A DNA stretch of 64,000 nt from Tenrec ecaudatus (GCF_050624435.1 NC_134539.1:48392001-48456000), one strand, 5' to 3'; shown: positions 11,780-25,112, counted from the stretch's first letter. The notes: generated by a model not told the origin, from the sequence alone. Made by a program: numbers and translations.

Positions 11780-13120
11780 CCACACTTCAGTATCATCTGG
11801 AGCTTCCCTGAGAGACAGTGGTAAAAGGAGATCTTCACAGTGGACAGAACTTTGAGCAGTACACCTGGTTGTTCACTTTGTGGCACTGGGCAGCTGTAAC
11901 ATTTTATATTGAGTCTTGGACTGTGGTCAATGGTTTGGCTGGCTATTCAAGGACTTGGAAGGTACATGATTGGAACATTGGTGACAAAGAGGTATGGGGA
12001 AGAGGAATGTGGATAAACCTCTCTGAATGGACCACAGAAGTGAAGCTATTTTTATCTCATGTGAATGTTCACCAAAGGGTATCCTCCATAGAGTAGGATT
12101 TAAACAGTCAAGGGGATATGGTGGCATGTTCTAGGGAAACCAGTCATTCTCTTTCCCCAGGACTCACATTATTACCCCGTGGGCTCATGAACAAAGTGGC
12201 CATGGTGGCAGGGATGGAGATCATGCCTGGGCTCAATGATGTGGACTTCTACTCACCACCACTGACTTGGCTACAGCCATTGCTAAAGTTTCCAATCTGC
12301 CAATAGGAGAGACTAACACTGAGTTAGTTATTTGGAACTTTTCTTTAGGGCGATCAGCCAAGAACGTGATGGCAGTTTAATTATATTGGGCCACTCCCAT
12401 CATGGAAAGAGCAGCACGTTGTTCTTACTGGAATAAATACTTCCTCTGAATAGGAATTTGCCTGTCCTGCCTGCAAGGCTTTTGCCAAAACGATCTCTTG
12501 TAGACTTACAGACTGTCTTACCCACATCACGGTGCCTCACTCAGCATTGCTTTGGATCAAGGGACTCACTTCACAACAGATAAAGGGTAACAGTGGGTTT
12601 GTGCTCATGGATTTCACTAGTACTGGCATGTTTCCCATCATCCTGAGGCCTGATGAATGGCCTTCTATGGATTCAGTTACAGGGCCAGCTGGGTGACAGT
12701 CCCTTGCAGGGTTAGGGCAGTGTCCTCCAGGAAGTGGTGTGTGTTCTAAGCCGGCAGCCAAGGTACGCTGCTCCTTCTCTCATAGACAGGATTCACAGTC
12801 CTGGAATCAAGGAGTAGAAATCGGCGCAGCACCACTCCCTACTCCCCCTTGAGACCCACTCACAAATTTTGTTTTGTATTTCTCTGACTCTGTGCTCTGC
12901 AAGACTAGACGTCTTAGTTCCAAAGGGAGGAATGCCCCTTCCAGGAGACACAAGACTTATCCATTGAGCTGGAAGTCCAAAAAATGTCACCTGGCTACTT
13001 TGGACATCTTGTATTAGAAAATACAGATCATCTGAAAAGAAAGGAGCTCCTCTATTGGCTGATGTGATTGACGCTGATTACCAAGGGGAAGGGTCACTCC
13101 ACCAGACAAGGAACCGTGGC
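11780..13120 (+). pseudogene. ERVL-type endogenous retrovirus pol remnant (RNase H to integrase)
   Basis: This stretch resembles, in order and over more than 1 kb, the 3' half of the pol gene of class III (ERVL) endogenous retroviruses: an RNase H-type segment (about 11.8-12.1 kb), the connection to the zinc-binding start of integrase (about 12.2-12.3 kb), the integrase core (about 12.5-12.75 kb) and the C-terminal part (about 12.8-13.1 kb). Frames are broken by many stops and indels, for example the frame changes around 12310 and 12450, so it is a non-functional fossil. No flanking LTRs were recognised. Identification is by remembered similarity and would be settled by a translated search. 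Confidence 0.8.
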
Positions 13121-13124
13121 CAGC

Positions 13125-13580
13125 TGAAATACTTACTGGGGTAAGAGGAAATTGGTGGTGGAAGAAGGTAGATCTAAACATCAGCTACAACCAAATGACC
13201 GGTTGCTGAAATAAGGACTAATTGTTTTTGAGTGTTTCTTTCTTGTTTTGTTATATGTGGATAACAAAGCACCATCTTTTTCTGGAGCCCCATTGAAAGT
13301 AAATAGTTAACATAAAAGGGCGGGGTCTAAAAATCTCAGAACAACCCAAGACACCAGGCAGAGCTGTCCTCTAAAAGGACTAGTCTGTTGAATTAAGTAT
13401 TGTCCAAATGAATGGCAGCTAGGGAAGATGCCTTTCCTGTAAGTAGCTAGCTGATATTAGGAATAGGGAATGCGGGACTCAAGTATCATTCACTAGGTCT
13501 GGGATGTCAATGACTGGGAAAATGCTAGACTACCTCTTTGCAGAACAGAGAAAATGGCCATTTCAAAGAACTTTGTTCTT
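13125..13580. other. Unassigned sequence
   Basis: The first part may be the continuation of the ERVL element. Nothing else is recognisable. Confidence 0.4.
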
Positions 13581-13582
13581 GT

Positions 13583-14785
13583 AGTCATGTGGTTTGGTGC
13601 CACCGAGATGGTTCCAACTCATAGTGCTCCTGCGTGCAACAGAGTGAAGCGCTGTTTAGTCCTGCCCTGTCCTCCCAGTCTTCTATGTGTGAGCCTATCA
13701 ATGCAGCCACTATGTCGATCCACGTTGCCAAAGGCCTTCCTCTTTCCTGCCATCCCTCTACTTTACCGAGCACGACATCTGTCCATAGGGACTGGTCTCT
13801 CCTGACAACATGTCCGAACTACCGGGGAGAAGTCGCACCATCCTGCTTCCTAAGGAGCATTCCAGCTGTGCTTCGTTCAAGACAGACTTGTTTGTTCTTC
13901 TGACAGTCCATGGTTCTGTCGATGCACCATAATTCAAATACATCAACTCTTCTTCAGTCTTCCTTTTTCAATTATCCAACATTTGCATGCGTATGAAGTG
14001 ACTGGAACCATCATGGCGTAGGTCAGGTTCACCATAGTCCTCAAAGTAACACCCTTGTTTCTCTATATATTCAAAAGTTTCGTGCAGCAGATTTCCCCAG
14101 TGCAATGCATCCTTTGATCTCTTGACTGCCGCCTCCATGAGTACTGATTGTGGATCCAAGCAAGACAAGACCCTAAACAATTTCAATCTGTTCTCTGCTA
14201 TCATTACATATGTTACCTAGTGGTCCAGTTGTGAAGAACTTAGTCTTCTTTGCTTTGAATTAAAGGTAAAGAAGAAATCCATAATGATTTCCATAAAGGA
14301 ATCCCTAAGGAAGCCTGCAGTCCTTGATCTTCATTAGCACGTGCTTCAAGTCCTCCTCACCTTCAGCAAGCAAGGTTGTGTCATCTGCACATCACAGGCT
14401 TTTAATAAACCTTCCTCAAATTCTGATGCCAAATTCTTCTTCATATAATCCAGCTTCTTTGATCATTTGCTCAGCATACAGATTCAATCAGCATGGTGAG
14501 AGGGTGCAAACCCGACACACATCTTTCTTGATTTTGAGCCATGCAGTAAGCCCCTTGTTCTGTTTATCAACGGCCTCTTGCTCCGTGTGCAGGTTCCGCA
14601 TGAGCACAATGCAGTGTTCTGGGTTCTCCTTCTTCCAAAGGTTATTCATAGCTTGTTATGTCCACTAAGTCAAATGGCTCCGAGAGTCAATAAAACACAA
14701 GTAAGCATCTTTCTGGTAGTCTCTGCTTTCAGCCAAGATCTCTCTGACATGAACAATGATACCCCTAGTTCCTTCTGATCACAGC
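13583..14785 (-). mobile_element. RTE, 1.2-kb 3' portion, minus strand
   Basis: Read on the minus strand, it covers the end of the RTE reverse transcriptase and the full region downstream to the end of the reading frame. On the plus strand it is recognisable from 'gcttcaagtcctcctcacc' (14345), 'aaggttgtgtcatctgcaca' (14371) and 'ctcctgacaacatgtccga' (13799). Many frameshifts and stops are present, as in the fragments at 14204-13968 and 13946-13758. This is the best preserved RTE 3' half here along with 30165-31475. Confidence 0.85.
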
Positions 14786-14789
14786 ATAC

Positions 14790-15392
14790 ATTTAAATTGT
14801 ATGTTTTTTCTTACTCTGTAAATTTTAAATAAGCAATTTTTCATGTGCTTTACCGGCTTCATGATATTTCTCTGGCTCCAATATAATCCATAAAATGGAT
14901 ATGCTATGATTTTTGAACTGTCTCCAAGATTCAAATATTTACCTCTTTCTAGTATTATATATTAAGTCAATAAACAGTCTTTTCCTGACTTGACCCATTC
15001 TAAATTCCCAAAAATGTTGGATACTGAGTCAAAGTAAGTAAACGATTTTTACTCTTGATTACTACTTTTCTAGTTTAATTTTTTACCTGGAAAATATAAC
15101 TGTCATTATAAACAAACAAAAAATACTACGTCGTTCTCATGACTCTCACCTCAAATGTCACTGTCAGTTTAAGAAATTCAAGTTCTAATTTCCTGTTTTC
15201 CTTCTTTCCTTGCCTGTTTCATTAAGTGAGGAACAGCTGACTGGCGGCGTTCTGCTATGTTGGTGGGCCGTTGGTGTAATCCCATGGGTGTTCAATGACG
15301 TTTTGTCCACATTCAACTGTGGTTATTTTTCTGAATTTTCTTTTCATTTCTTTTGCCCACTAAAATTCCATGTTACTTTAACCTCTCTAATA
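14790..15392. other. Unassigned sequence
   Basis: AT-rich. No recognised gene or repeat. Confidence 0.45.
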
Positions 15393-16046
15393 ATTGACCA
15401 CAGTTTTATTTTTTAACATTTCATTAGGGGCTCATACAATTCTTATCACAATCCATACATATACATACATCAATTGTATAAAGCACATCCATACATTCCC
15501 CGCCCCAATCACTCTCAAAGCATTCACTCTCCACTTAAGCCCCTTGCATCAGGTCCTCTTTTTTTTCCCTCCCCCCTCCCTCATGTGCCCTTGGTAATTT
15601 ATACATCGTTATTTTGTCATATCTTGCCCTGTCCGGAGTCTCCCTCCCCACCTTCTCTGCCGTCCCTCTCCCAGTGAGGAGATCACACGTGGACCCCTGT
15701 AATCAGTTCCCCCTTTCCAACCCACTCGCCCTCCACTCTCCCAGCATCGCCCCTCTCACCCCTGGTCCTGAAGGTATCATCTACCCTGGATTCCCTGTGC
15801 CTCCAGCCCCCATATGCACCAGTGTACATCCTCTACCCTATCCAGCCCTGCAAGGTAGAATTCGGATCATGGTAGTTGGTGGGAGGAAGCATCCAGGACC
15901 CGGGGGAAAGCTGTGTTCTTCATCGGTACTACCTCGCACCCTCATTGACCCATCTCCTCTCCTGAAACCCTCTGTGAAGGGATCTCCATTGGCCGACACT
16001 TGGGCCTTGGGGCTCCACTCTGCACTTCCCCTTCATTCAATATGGT

Positions 16047-16057
16047 ATATACATACA

Positions 16058-16088
<31 letters not shown>
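16047..16088. repeat. (ATAC)n microsatellite
   Basis: About ten uninterrupted ATAC units inside the minus-strand L1 3' UTR, followed by interrupted units to about 16106. A probable length polymorphism. Confidence 0.95.
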
Positions 16089-16091
<3 letters not shown>

Positions 16092-16117
16092 GACATACAT
16101 ACATATTTTTTTTTCAT

Positions 16118-16610
16118 GATGCCTTTATACCTGGTCCCTTGGGCACCTCGTGATCGCACTGGCCGGTGTGCTTCTTCCATGTGGGCTTTTTGCTTCTGAG
16201 CTAGATGGCCGCTTGTTCACCTTCAAGCCTTTAAGACCCCAGACACTATCTCTTTTGATAGCCTGGCACCATCAGTTTTCTTCACCACATTTGCTTATGC
16301 ACCCATTTGTCTTCAGCAATCCTATCATGGAGGTGTGCAGTCAATGATATGATTTTTTTGTTCTTTGATGCCTGATAACTGATCCCTTCAGGACCACTCG
16401 AGCACACAGGCTGGTGTGTTCTTCCATGTGGACTTTGTTGCTTCTGAGCTAGATGGCCGCTTGTTTATCTTCAAGCCTTTAAGACCCCAGTCATTATCTC
16501 TTTTGATAGCTGGGCACCATCAGCTTTCTTCACCACATTTACTTGTTCACCCACTTTGGCTCCAGCCGTTGTGTCAGGAGAGTGAGCATCATAGAGTTCC
16601 AATTTAATAA
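16118..16610 (-). repeat. Tandem duplication (about 249 bp x 2) in L1 3' UTR
   Basis: Unit 1 begins at the 'gatgcctttatacctg' of 16118 and unit 2 at 'gatgcctgataactga' of 16367. Both proceed through 'ttcttccatgtgg', 'gagctagatggccgcttgtt', 'tttaagaccccag' and 'tcttcaccacattt'. The single-unit form is present in the L1 copies at 7.6-7.9, 39.9-40.2 and 61.9-62.1 kb. Confidence 0.85.
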
Positions 16611-16714
16611 AAGAAAGTATTCATGCATTGAGGGAGTGTTTGAGTAGAGGCTCAAGGATTGACCACAGTTTTGTTGTTGTTTTGAAGGATCTTTTTTCTT
16701 CAATTTTTTATTGC

Positions 16715-17338
16715 AAATTGGGTGAAGACCATGATCCGAATTCTACCTTGCAGGGCTGGATAGGACAGAGGCTGTACACTGGTACATATGAGGGCTGGAG
16801 GTACAGGGAATCCAGGGTGGATGATACCTTCAGGACCAAGGGTGTGAGGGATGATGCTGGGAGAGTGGAGGGTGAGTGGGTTGGAAAGGGGGAACTGATT
16901 ACAAGGATCCACGTGTGACCTCTTCCCTGGGAGAGGGACAGCAGAGAAGGGAGGAAGGGAGACTCCGGATAGGGTAAGATATGACAAAATAACGATGTAT
17001 AAATTACCAAGGGCACATGAGGGAGGGGGGAAAGGAGAGGGAGGGGGGAAAAAAAGAGGACCTGATGCAAGGGGCTTAAGTGGAGAGCAAATGCCTTGAG
17101 AATGATTGGGGTAGGGAATGTATGGATGTGCTTTATACAATTGATGTATGTATATGTATGGATTGTGATAAGAGTTGTATGAGTCCCTAATAAAATGTAA
17201 AAAAAGAAAAGAGGAGAAAAAATGATTAGGGCAAAGACTGTACAGATGTGCTTTATACAATTGATGTATGTATATGTATGAACTGTGATAAGAATTGTAT
17301 GAGCCCCAATAAATTGTTTTAAAAAATTGGGTGAAGAC
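16715..17338 (+). mobile_element. Young 5'-truncated L1 with perfect TSD, opposite orientation
   Basis: The insert 16730-17323 is distal L1 3' UTR in plus orientation, flanked by identical 15-mers aaattgggtgaagac at 16715-16729 and 17324-17338. It begins only 57 bases beyond the first L1's TSD. Its last about 140 bases are a double tail: the end unit 'gctttatacaattgatgtat' to 'aataaaa' occurs twice, near 17130-17200 and 17248-17315. The 5' part is a near-exact inverted match to the previous L1, for example at 16730-16764 against 15841-15875. Confidence 0.93.
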
Positions 17339-17339
17339 T

Positions 17340-18228
17340 TACGGGATCATCTTTACATTGAATAATTCATATACACTTTGTTTCAGCTCATTCATTGCAA
17401 TTTCCTCACTGTAACAGCACTTATTCTACTCCTCCCCTGTGGTCTCTGTTTTCATTCCTCAGAAACCTTCTAAGGTTTGTTTTTGAGTCAAGTCTGGCCT
17501 TTTAATCTCAAATGGTTATTTGCTCTAAGCTGTTATTTTTCCGCTTGTAGACCTATTGCTTGGCTGAAAATTGAGCCACGGAGGTACGTTCCATCCCAAA
17601 CCTGAAGAATGATGAAGGGCCATAATTTGGGGGAGTCCATCCGTCTGCATCCAACCAATAAATCTTTTTTTTAAATCAATTTTGAAATTTGTTCCATGTT
17701 TTTCTCCCATTCTTCCTAGAACCTTTCAGAACACTGCGTGGTGATAGCTGGAGACTTACTAGTTCTTCTGGTCTCGGGTTCTTGGAGACTGTTGTTCACA
17801 TGGCTCATTAGTCCACTGGACGTTGATTTTCTTCACTCTTCTTTCCTGTGGATAAGGAAAGATCCCTGATTGCACCTTAGGTAGCGGCGCACAAGCTTTT
17901 AAGATCTTAGTCAGTACTCACCAAAGGAGAATATAGAACGTTGTGTTTGTAGGCTGACTGTGTTATGCCAATTGACTTTGGTGTGTCCCACATTCCACAG
18001 ACTTTTGGTAACCTGAATCCAAATTTTAATCTGTGCTCAAATAGGAAAGGAATCAAGTTACAGAATAAATAAAATCACATCCTTCCCAAAGATCAATACA
18101 ATTAAGTGTTAAATAATATCAATGTATAAGTTATAGTCTATTAATTTATATAATGTATTAACTATTTAATTGAACAAAAATAATTTTATTATTATTAATT
18201 ACCAAACATGTAAGTATGATGCATGTTA
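17340..18228. other. Unassigned sequence
   Basis: No named repeat or gene. AT-rich from 18040. Confidence 0.45.
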
Positions 18229-18229
18229 T

Positions 18230-20039
<1,810 letters not shown>

Positions 20040-20044
20040 ATAAT

Positions 20045-20244
20045 ATGCACACCCAAAAAAGTACATAATTAGTAAAAAGAAAAAAAGATATTCAGCAACC
20101 ACAAAAAAGAGATTTATTCATTAGGTCTATGCATACAGTAAACTAAATTATATAACAGGTAATACATACAGAAATAGCTGTAAAAATACATAATTAATAA
20201 ATTAAATCACATACTTTCATAATAGCAGCCTTTACATGAACAAC
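20045..20244. other. A/T-rich sequence after the RPL23 retrocopy
   Basis: Degenerate A-rich sequence with TACATA-like motifs resembling the left flank at 19390-19510. It is probably the rest of the interrupted L1 tail region. Confidence 0.4.
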
Positions 20245-20420
20245 TAGCAGGTGCTAAGAAATTTATTTTGAATTACAAGTGATAAACATCTCTATAAAAA
20301 ATCAAATTAAACTTCATGGAAAAGGAAATTGAAAATCAAGGTCATCCTGCTAGTACATCTTAGATCAAGAATTCAAACCTTGATTACTATGATTTCAAAA
20401 TCATGACCTTCCTATGGTGT
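20245..20420 (-). repeat. MIR, minus strand
   Basis: The block order 'aaacttcatggaaaaggaaattgaaaatc' (split over 20310-20338), 'ctgctagtac' and 'agaattcaaaccttg' fits the reverse complement of MIR, an ancient tRNA-derived core SINE. Confidence 0.55.
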
Positions 20421-20924
20421 TCTTCACCATTGCGTTGTAGAGTAGATTGTATGAAAGAGTTGAGAGGTCATGAGTCTTATATTTTCTCCTGAAGTCTTAT
20501 TTTCAGTACTTATATTCTCTGATACATGACTGCTATGGTTTTAAAAAACAATTATAAGTTAGTTTGGGCATATGCAAAATTAAACAAGAGTATAGTTAGA
20601 CAGATATTATGGAAATAATAAAGTCTTACAATTGTACCTTTTGTTTCTGCCTACCAAAATGCCCCAAATATATATTTTTCCATTCACAAGTAGAAATTTA
20701 CCTTTCAGGTAAAAACACAATAATGGTACATTGTAGAGTGAGCTCTTTCTCTATGACATCTGTTATCTGAATTTTGATATTTCATTACTTTGTGAAATTT
20801 TCATATCCTTGTGATAAATTGTAGCCGTAGTAGTTAGTATATAACCATTCACAAGAGTGATGAAAACTTCAGTGGATGGTTTTCAAGAGTGAAAGGCAAA
20901 TGCGGTTGTATCCCTAACCTACAA

Positions 20925-21785
20925 TGGCGGTGGCCTAGGAATAGGTGCTAAGGTAGACATGCAGGCTGAGCACACATTGTGGGGAAAGTGGAAGGATACC
21001 CAAGAATATACCAATATTTGACAGAAGACGTTCCGTATGTGTATTTATCTTCCCTGCAAATATATCCCGGAATGGGGTGGAGCATAAAGGATCAAAGTTA
21101 TGGATATATCTTAGACATAACCAAACTCGTTAAAGGAGTGAGTCCCTGGGAGATCAGGACCATAGTCTCAAGAGACATCAAGGTCCATTGTCATAGAATT
21201 GACAAACCAATGTTCTACATCCTACATAGGGTAGAGTCTTAAAATTGTATGAACAGTCATCTAAAGTGCAATCCATTGGTCTTTCCCAGTCCAGAGGAAA
21301 GAAAAGTAGGAGGGTGGGGGGGGACACACATGGAAATTAGATGGTGCCCGGTATCACTCCCAACTGCTCTGAAAAGGTTCACGTTGCAAGGTCCTGGATA
21401 GAGGGTGAGAAAAAAATTCAAAATCAGAAAACAGACCAGGCATACTGGTTAGAGATAGACAGAGAGACCACCAAGATTATGACGGCGGAAAAAATGTTTA
21501 CAAGACTGAATTTAGTGACCCTTCAATCTGGAACTGAATCTACTCCCAGAGAAATAATAATCAGCCATTTAAGATCAAAAGAACAGCATTTACCCAATGA
21601 CGAAGTTCAAAGGTTCCTTCTTTGTTAAAAAAAAAAAAAAGGGAGGAACAAAAACAGGGGTCACAGGGAAAGCAGATTAAGTGATGGTACAATGAAGGGA
21701 TTGTAGTGGAGGAGTTGGAACAAAATGCCTATGAATTGTTGAATGTAAAACTGATAATGTGCTTGATAACCCTCATCTGATTCAC
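20925..21785 (+). mobile_element. Old L1 3' UTR, plus strand
   Basis: Blocks such as 'tatatcccggaatggggtgg' (21060), 'tggatatatcttagacata' (21101), 'agatggtgcccggtatcac' (21340) and a tail around 21640-21780 ending near 'cagtaaaaag' follow an older L1 3' UTR type recurring at 51.2-51.6 kb. An A14 run at 21627-21640 is internal. Confidence 0.6.
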
Positions 21786-21789
21786 AGTA

Positions 21790-22858
21790 AAAAGTTTCTT
21801 TTTAAATCATATAATTATTCTCGACAAGTGGAAGGTTATTTCTCTATTTTCCAATTTGATGGGAAACCCCACAGAATGGAAATTGTGCAATGGACATTTT
21901 TCTGCTTTCGTAGCTTAGAACAAACACAAAGTCACATTTTTAACCCTTCATCTCTCTATAAAACACTTCCTCTTCCACATGTCACCACCACATACGAGCA
22001 AAGTTCAACAGCCCCAAGAGGTAGGAACTTCATTCCTGGTCACAGTGTCTTTTAAAGAGAAATTGTACTTACCATAACTCTTATGTAACAGATGGCTTCA
22101 TGCTGTACTTCTACTGTAACTCCTTCAGTGAATGTCACGTATCCTACTTCCTCCCTCAGCTTCCTGTTTTCATTCCTCCTTTTTCCCTACCCCTTCTAAG
22201 TTTGTCCGTTGGTGTAACTGGGTTCACTCTTGAAGTCAAGCTGGCTCAGACATCTGGGCCCTAAGCTGCTTGTTCCAGATTTATGACAAAACGGATTCGT
22301 ATCAAAAATATTTTAACCTAGAACCTTTGTGATAATTAAGTTCGCGACAGCCACAGACCCCTCAGCTCACTTGTTCAACTAATGGAAATGGGTCAATAAG
22401 CGTAAGAGAAGCACAGCCACCTGGTATCCTAGCTTGCTCTAGGGGTACCATATGGGGCCTCTTAAACAATGGCCCAAACACAACTCTGTCCTGTATTAAT
22501 CTTGCCCTTACACTCACAAGAGTTGTTTTCCCCAAGACATACTCAGTGCTAAGACGACTGGATCTGGGCAGGTTTCAAATCTCAACCAGTTGCCCATTCA
22601 TTCACTTTCTCTCCTTCTCTCTCTCTCTACCCCTCTCTCAAAGATCGTTCTTCCTGCAAGCGGAACATGCATCGCTTCTCATGCTCAAGATCTGCCCTTT
22701 TCCCCTCTTCTCTGTGACTAGGAATCTTCTTCAAGAAAGCTCCAACTTCATTATGGTTGAAAAGCCCTTTTCAGAACCTTTTTGTTTCAAAACTAATTTC
22801 TTGTGTTGAATCGTGAGCCTAACAAGGAACACTTTAATTCACATTATTCTTAAATCCA
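21790..22858. other. Unassigned sequence
   Basis: Contains a CT-rich stretch at 22608-22632. No gene or named repeat recognised. Confidence 0.45.
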
Positions 22859-22859
22859 T

Positions 22860-23065
22860 TGATTTGATTTACATTGAGCCTCAATCCATACTGAAGGTTG
22901 CAGTCCTTGATCTTCATCAGTGATTGCTTCAAGTCTCCCTCACCTTCAGCAATCGGATGGACGCTGTGTCATCGGCATATCAAAGGGTGTTAGCAAGCCT
23001 TCCTCCACTCCTGATGCCACATAATCCAGCTTCTCTGATGATTGTTCAACACACAGATTGAGTAA
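22860..23065 (-). mobile_element. RTE fragment (RT region), minus strand
   Basis: Contains the RTE blocks 'tgcagtccttgatcttcatc' (22899), 'gcttcaagtctccctcacc' (22926) and 'gtgtcatcggcatatca' (22966), the same as in 14.3, 25.5, 30.9 and 57.2 kb. Truncated on both sides. Confidence 0.75.
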
Positions 23066-23069
23066 GTGT

Positions 23070-24250
23070 GGTGAGAGGATGCAATTTGTATGGGAAAGAA
23101 TAGCAAATGTTGGCTCTACAAACTTCACAAAATGACTATTACCAAGCCTTGATTGCTCATCTCTAAGTAAATAATGCACAATAGTTATAAATGTCTGGCA
23201 ACATGAATAAAAAAATCAGCTAGTATAATTTTAATTGGGTGCTGGAAATCAATTCTTGGATTGCCAACAAAAACAAATGGAAAGTATCATTTCCAAGAAA
23301 GAGGCAATGAAAGTTCTTTAAAGAAATTGCTTAAGAAAACTGGTAACACTTAGTAACAGATTAAACTTTAAGAATGCAAACCATGTGACATCTAAATGGG
23401 GGGAAAAGGCATAAAAAGAAAAAAACATAAGAGAAAATCGATGACTTCATTCTAAATATATATGTAAATCTGACGTCTGGAGAGTGCCAGGCTCTCATTA
23501 GTCACATCGTCAGCCTCCCTGGCATGACATTGCCCATTATAAGGAGAGAAAGTTGAGGCTGAGCCAAGCAGTGGACATGGATGGCTCAGTTGAAGTTTAT
23601 TTACATAAATGCTAAAGAACCCAAGGCCAAAAGATACATACAACACCTGTAGGCAGAGGGTGAGAATCTGGATAGCTTGAACCAAATAATAGTTATTTAG
23701 TCATTGGTTTCATTAAAATAAAACCTCAGTGGCCAGAAGATTCTTATGACTCGTGAAAAAGGGAAATTTTCCCATTCCAGTAAATGAATTTCCAGCTGTT
23801 GGATAGCTTTGATTAAGACTGGGAAGTAGGCAGTTTAATTTGAGTGGATAATCTATTGTTAATCATTTAAAATAAATACTCGAAACAAAAACATCTTTGT
23901 GCTACGCTTCTGAATAGACAGAAAAGTACAGGCTAATGGCATCCCATAGTTCTTAGCCATCCTCTTGTGACAACGCAGCACTCTTTATTACGTAAGAAAA
24001 CTCCCTTTTCACAATGTTGTCTCTGGTGGTCCATTACCAGCAACATCTCTGGCTCTCTTGCTTGGTTTTATTCTTTATAGCAGATGAAGAATTCACTTCC
24101 AGCACTGAGGTTACTATCAAACACTTAAAAACACATTTTAAAATATAGATTCTGATTTTTCCCCTACCTGGCTATATTGTTTTGAGCATGTTACAACACA
24201 TTCTGGGTGGTTTTCTCCATTGTTTAAAGTAAAGGATTGTTGGTTAGTGT
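23070..24250. other. Unassigned sequence
   Basis: No recognised gene or repeat. AT-rich. Confidence 0.45.
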
Positions 24251-24254
24251 TTTC

Positions 24255-24440
24255 AGTCAAATCAATCCCAACACATGACTCCATGAGTGGATAATAGAAT
24301 TATCAAGGCTATGGGTTTTCACTGCTATGATCTTTTCAAAACAGATCACCAGGCCTATCTTTTGAGACACCACTGGGTAGATTCGGTCAACCATTCAGCG
24401 AGTAGTCAAGTAGTAAACTAAGTGGGCCACCTAGAGACTC
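24255..24440 (-). mobile_element. AfroSINE, old minus-strand copy
   Basis: The reverse complement gives a head near 24440, a diverged B-box region near 24385 and a body ending near 'aaatcaatcccaacacatga'. It is a low-similarity old copy. A partial second SINE body follows at about 24455-24520. Confidence 0.5.
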
Positions 24441-24534
24441 CTAAAGTGGGGGGTTATTGTTAGGTACAGTCAAGTTGGCTCCAGTTCATAGCAAATTCAA
24501 GCCTGGAGTTGTAAAATTGAAGGATTTTATGGGC

Positions 24535-25112
24535 AAAATATTGAAAGAATTTAAAAATGATGGAAGGAATACACGGAATATTACCAAAAATAACTGGTCA
24601 ATATTCAACCATTTCAAAAGGTAACATATAATCAAGAACCTATGGTACTTAAGAAGGAAATCCAAGCTGCATGGAAGGCATTAGGATGGGGGGGCGGGGG
24701 GGAAGGCTCCAGGAATTGGCAGACTACCAATACAAATGTTTCAACAAACTGGTAAAGCCCTGGGAAGCATTCACTGGCCTATGCCAAGAAATTTGGAAGG
24801 CAACTACCCGACCAACCAACGGAAGAAAGGCTACAACCTTGACATACACTTTTCTTGATTCTAAATGCTCCGGTGAGAATGGCAAGGCTTCATCTCACAT
24901 ACTTTGGATATGTTATCAAGAGAGAGAATTCCCTGGCAAAGGACATTATGGTTGGTCAGTAAAAAAGGGAAGACTCGATGAGCTGGATGGACACAGTGGC
25001 TACAAAGAGGGACTCAGACACTATAATTGGGAGGATGGTACAGGACCAGGTAGTATTTTCTCTGCTGTAAGTAGGGAGGCTGAGTCAGACCAACTTGACA
25101 ACATCTAACAAC
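24535..25112 (+). mobile_element. RTE 3' portion, plus strand
   Basis: Two RTE parts are joined. 24535-24840 corresponds to an RT-region segment. 24840-25112 corresponds to the 3' end, with 'ttggatatgttatcaagaga' (24904), 'tggacacagtggctac' (24987) and 'gaggatggtacaggaccagg' (25031), ending in a CAACAACAG terminal repeat typical of RTE. An internal deletion has removed the sequence between them. An open frame spans 24671-25108 by chance or by youth, but it mixes the two regions. Confidence 0.7.

Larger units (their letters stand above)
15393..16672 (-). mobile_element. Young 5'-truncated L1 (3' UTR only) with perfect TSD
   Basis: The insert 15408-16657 is L1 3' UTR on the minus strand, its A-tail showing as T-rich sequence just after 15407. 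It is flanked by identical 15-mers attgaccacagtttt at 15393-15407 and 16658-16672. It contains an (ATAC)n microsatellite at 16047-16088 and two tandem units of about 249 bp (16118-16366 and 16367-16610), both with the 'gagctagatggccgcttgtt' block. A perfect TSD and low divergence from the 16.7-kb copy indicate a recent insertion. Confidence 0.92.

Noticed and set aside
16047..16106. CRISPR-like or regulatory repeat array
   Set aside because: It is a simple (ATAC)n microsatellite within an L1 in a mammalian genome.
15614..16153. 179-codon open frame as a protein-coding gene
   Set aside because: It lies antisense within an L1 3' UTR with a perfect TSD. Kept only as a finding about antisense frames, not as a gene.
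24671..25108. 145-codon frame as a gene
   Set aside because: It covers two joined RTE segments and is transposon-derived.
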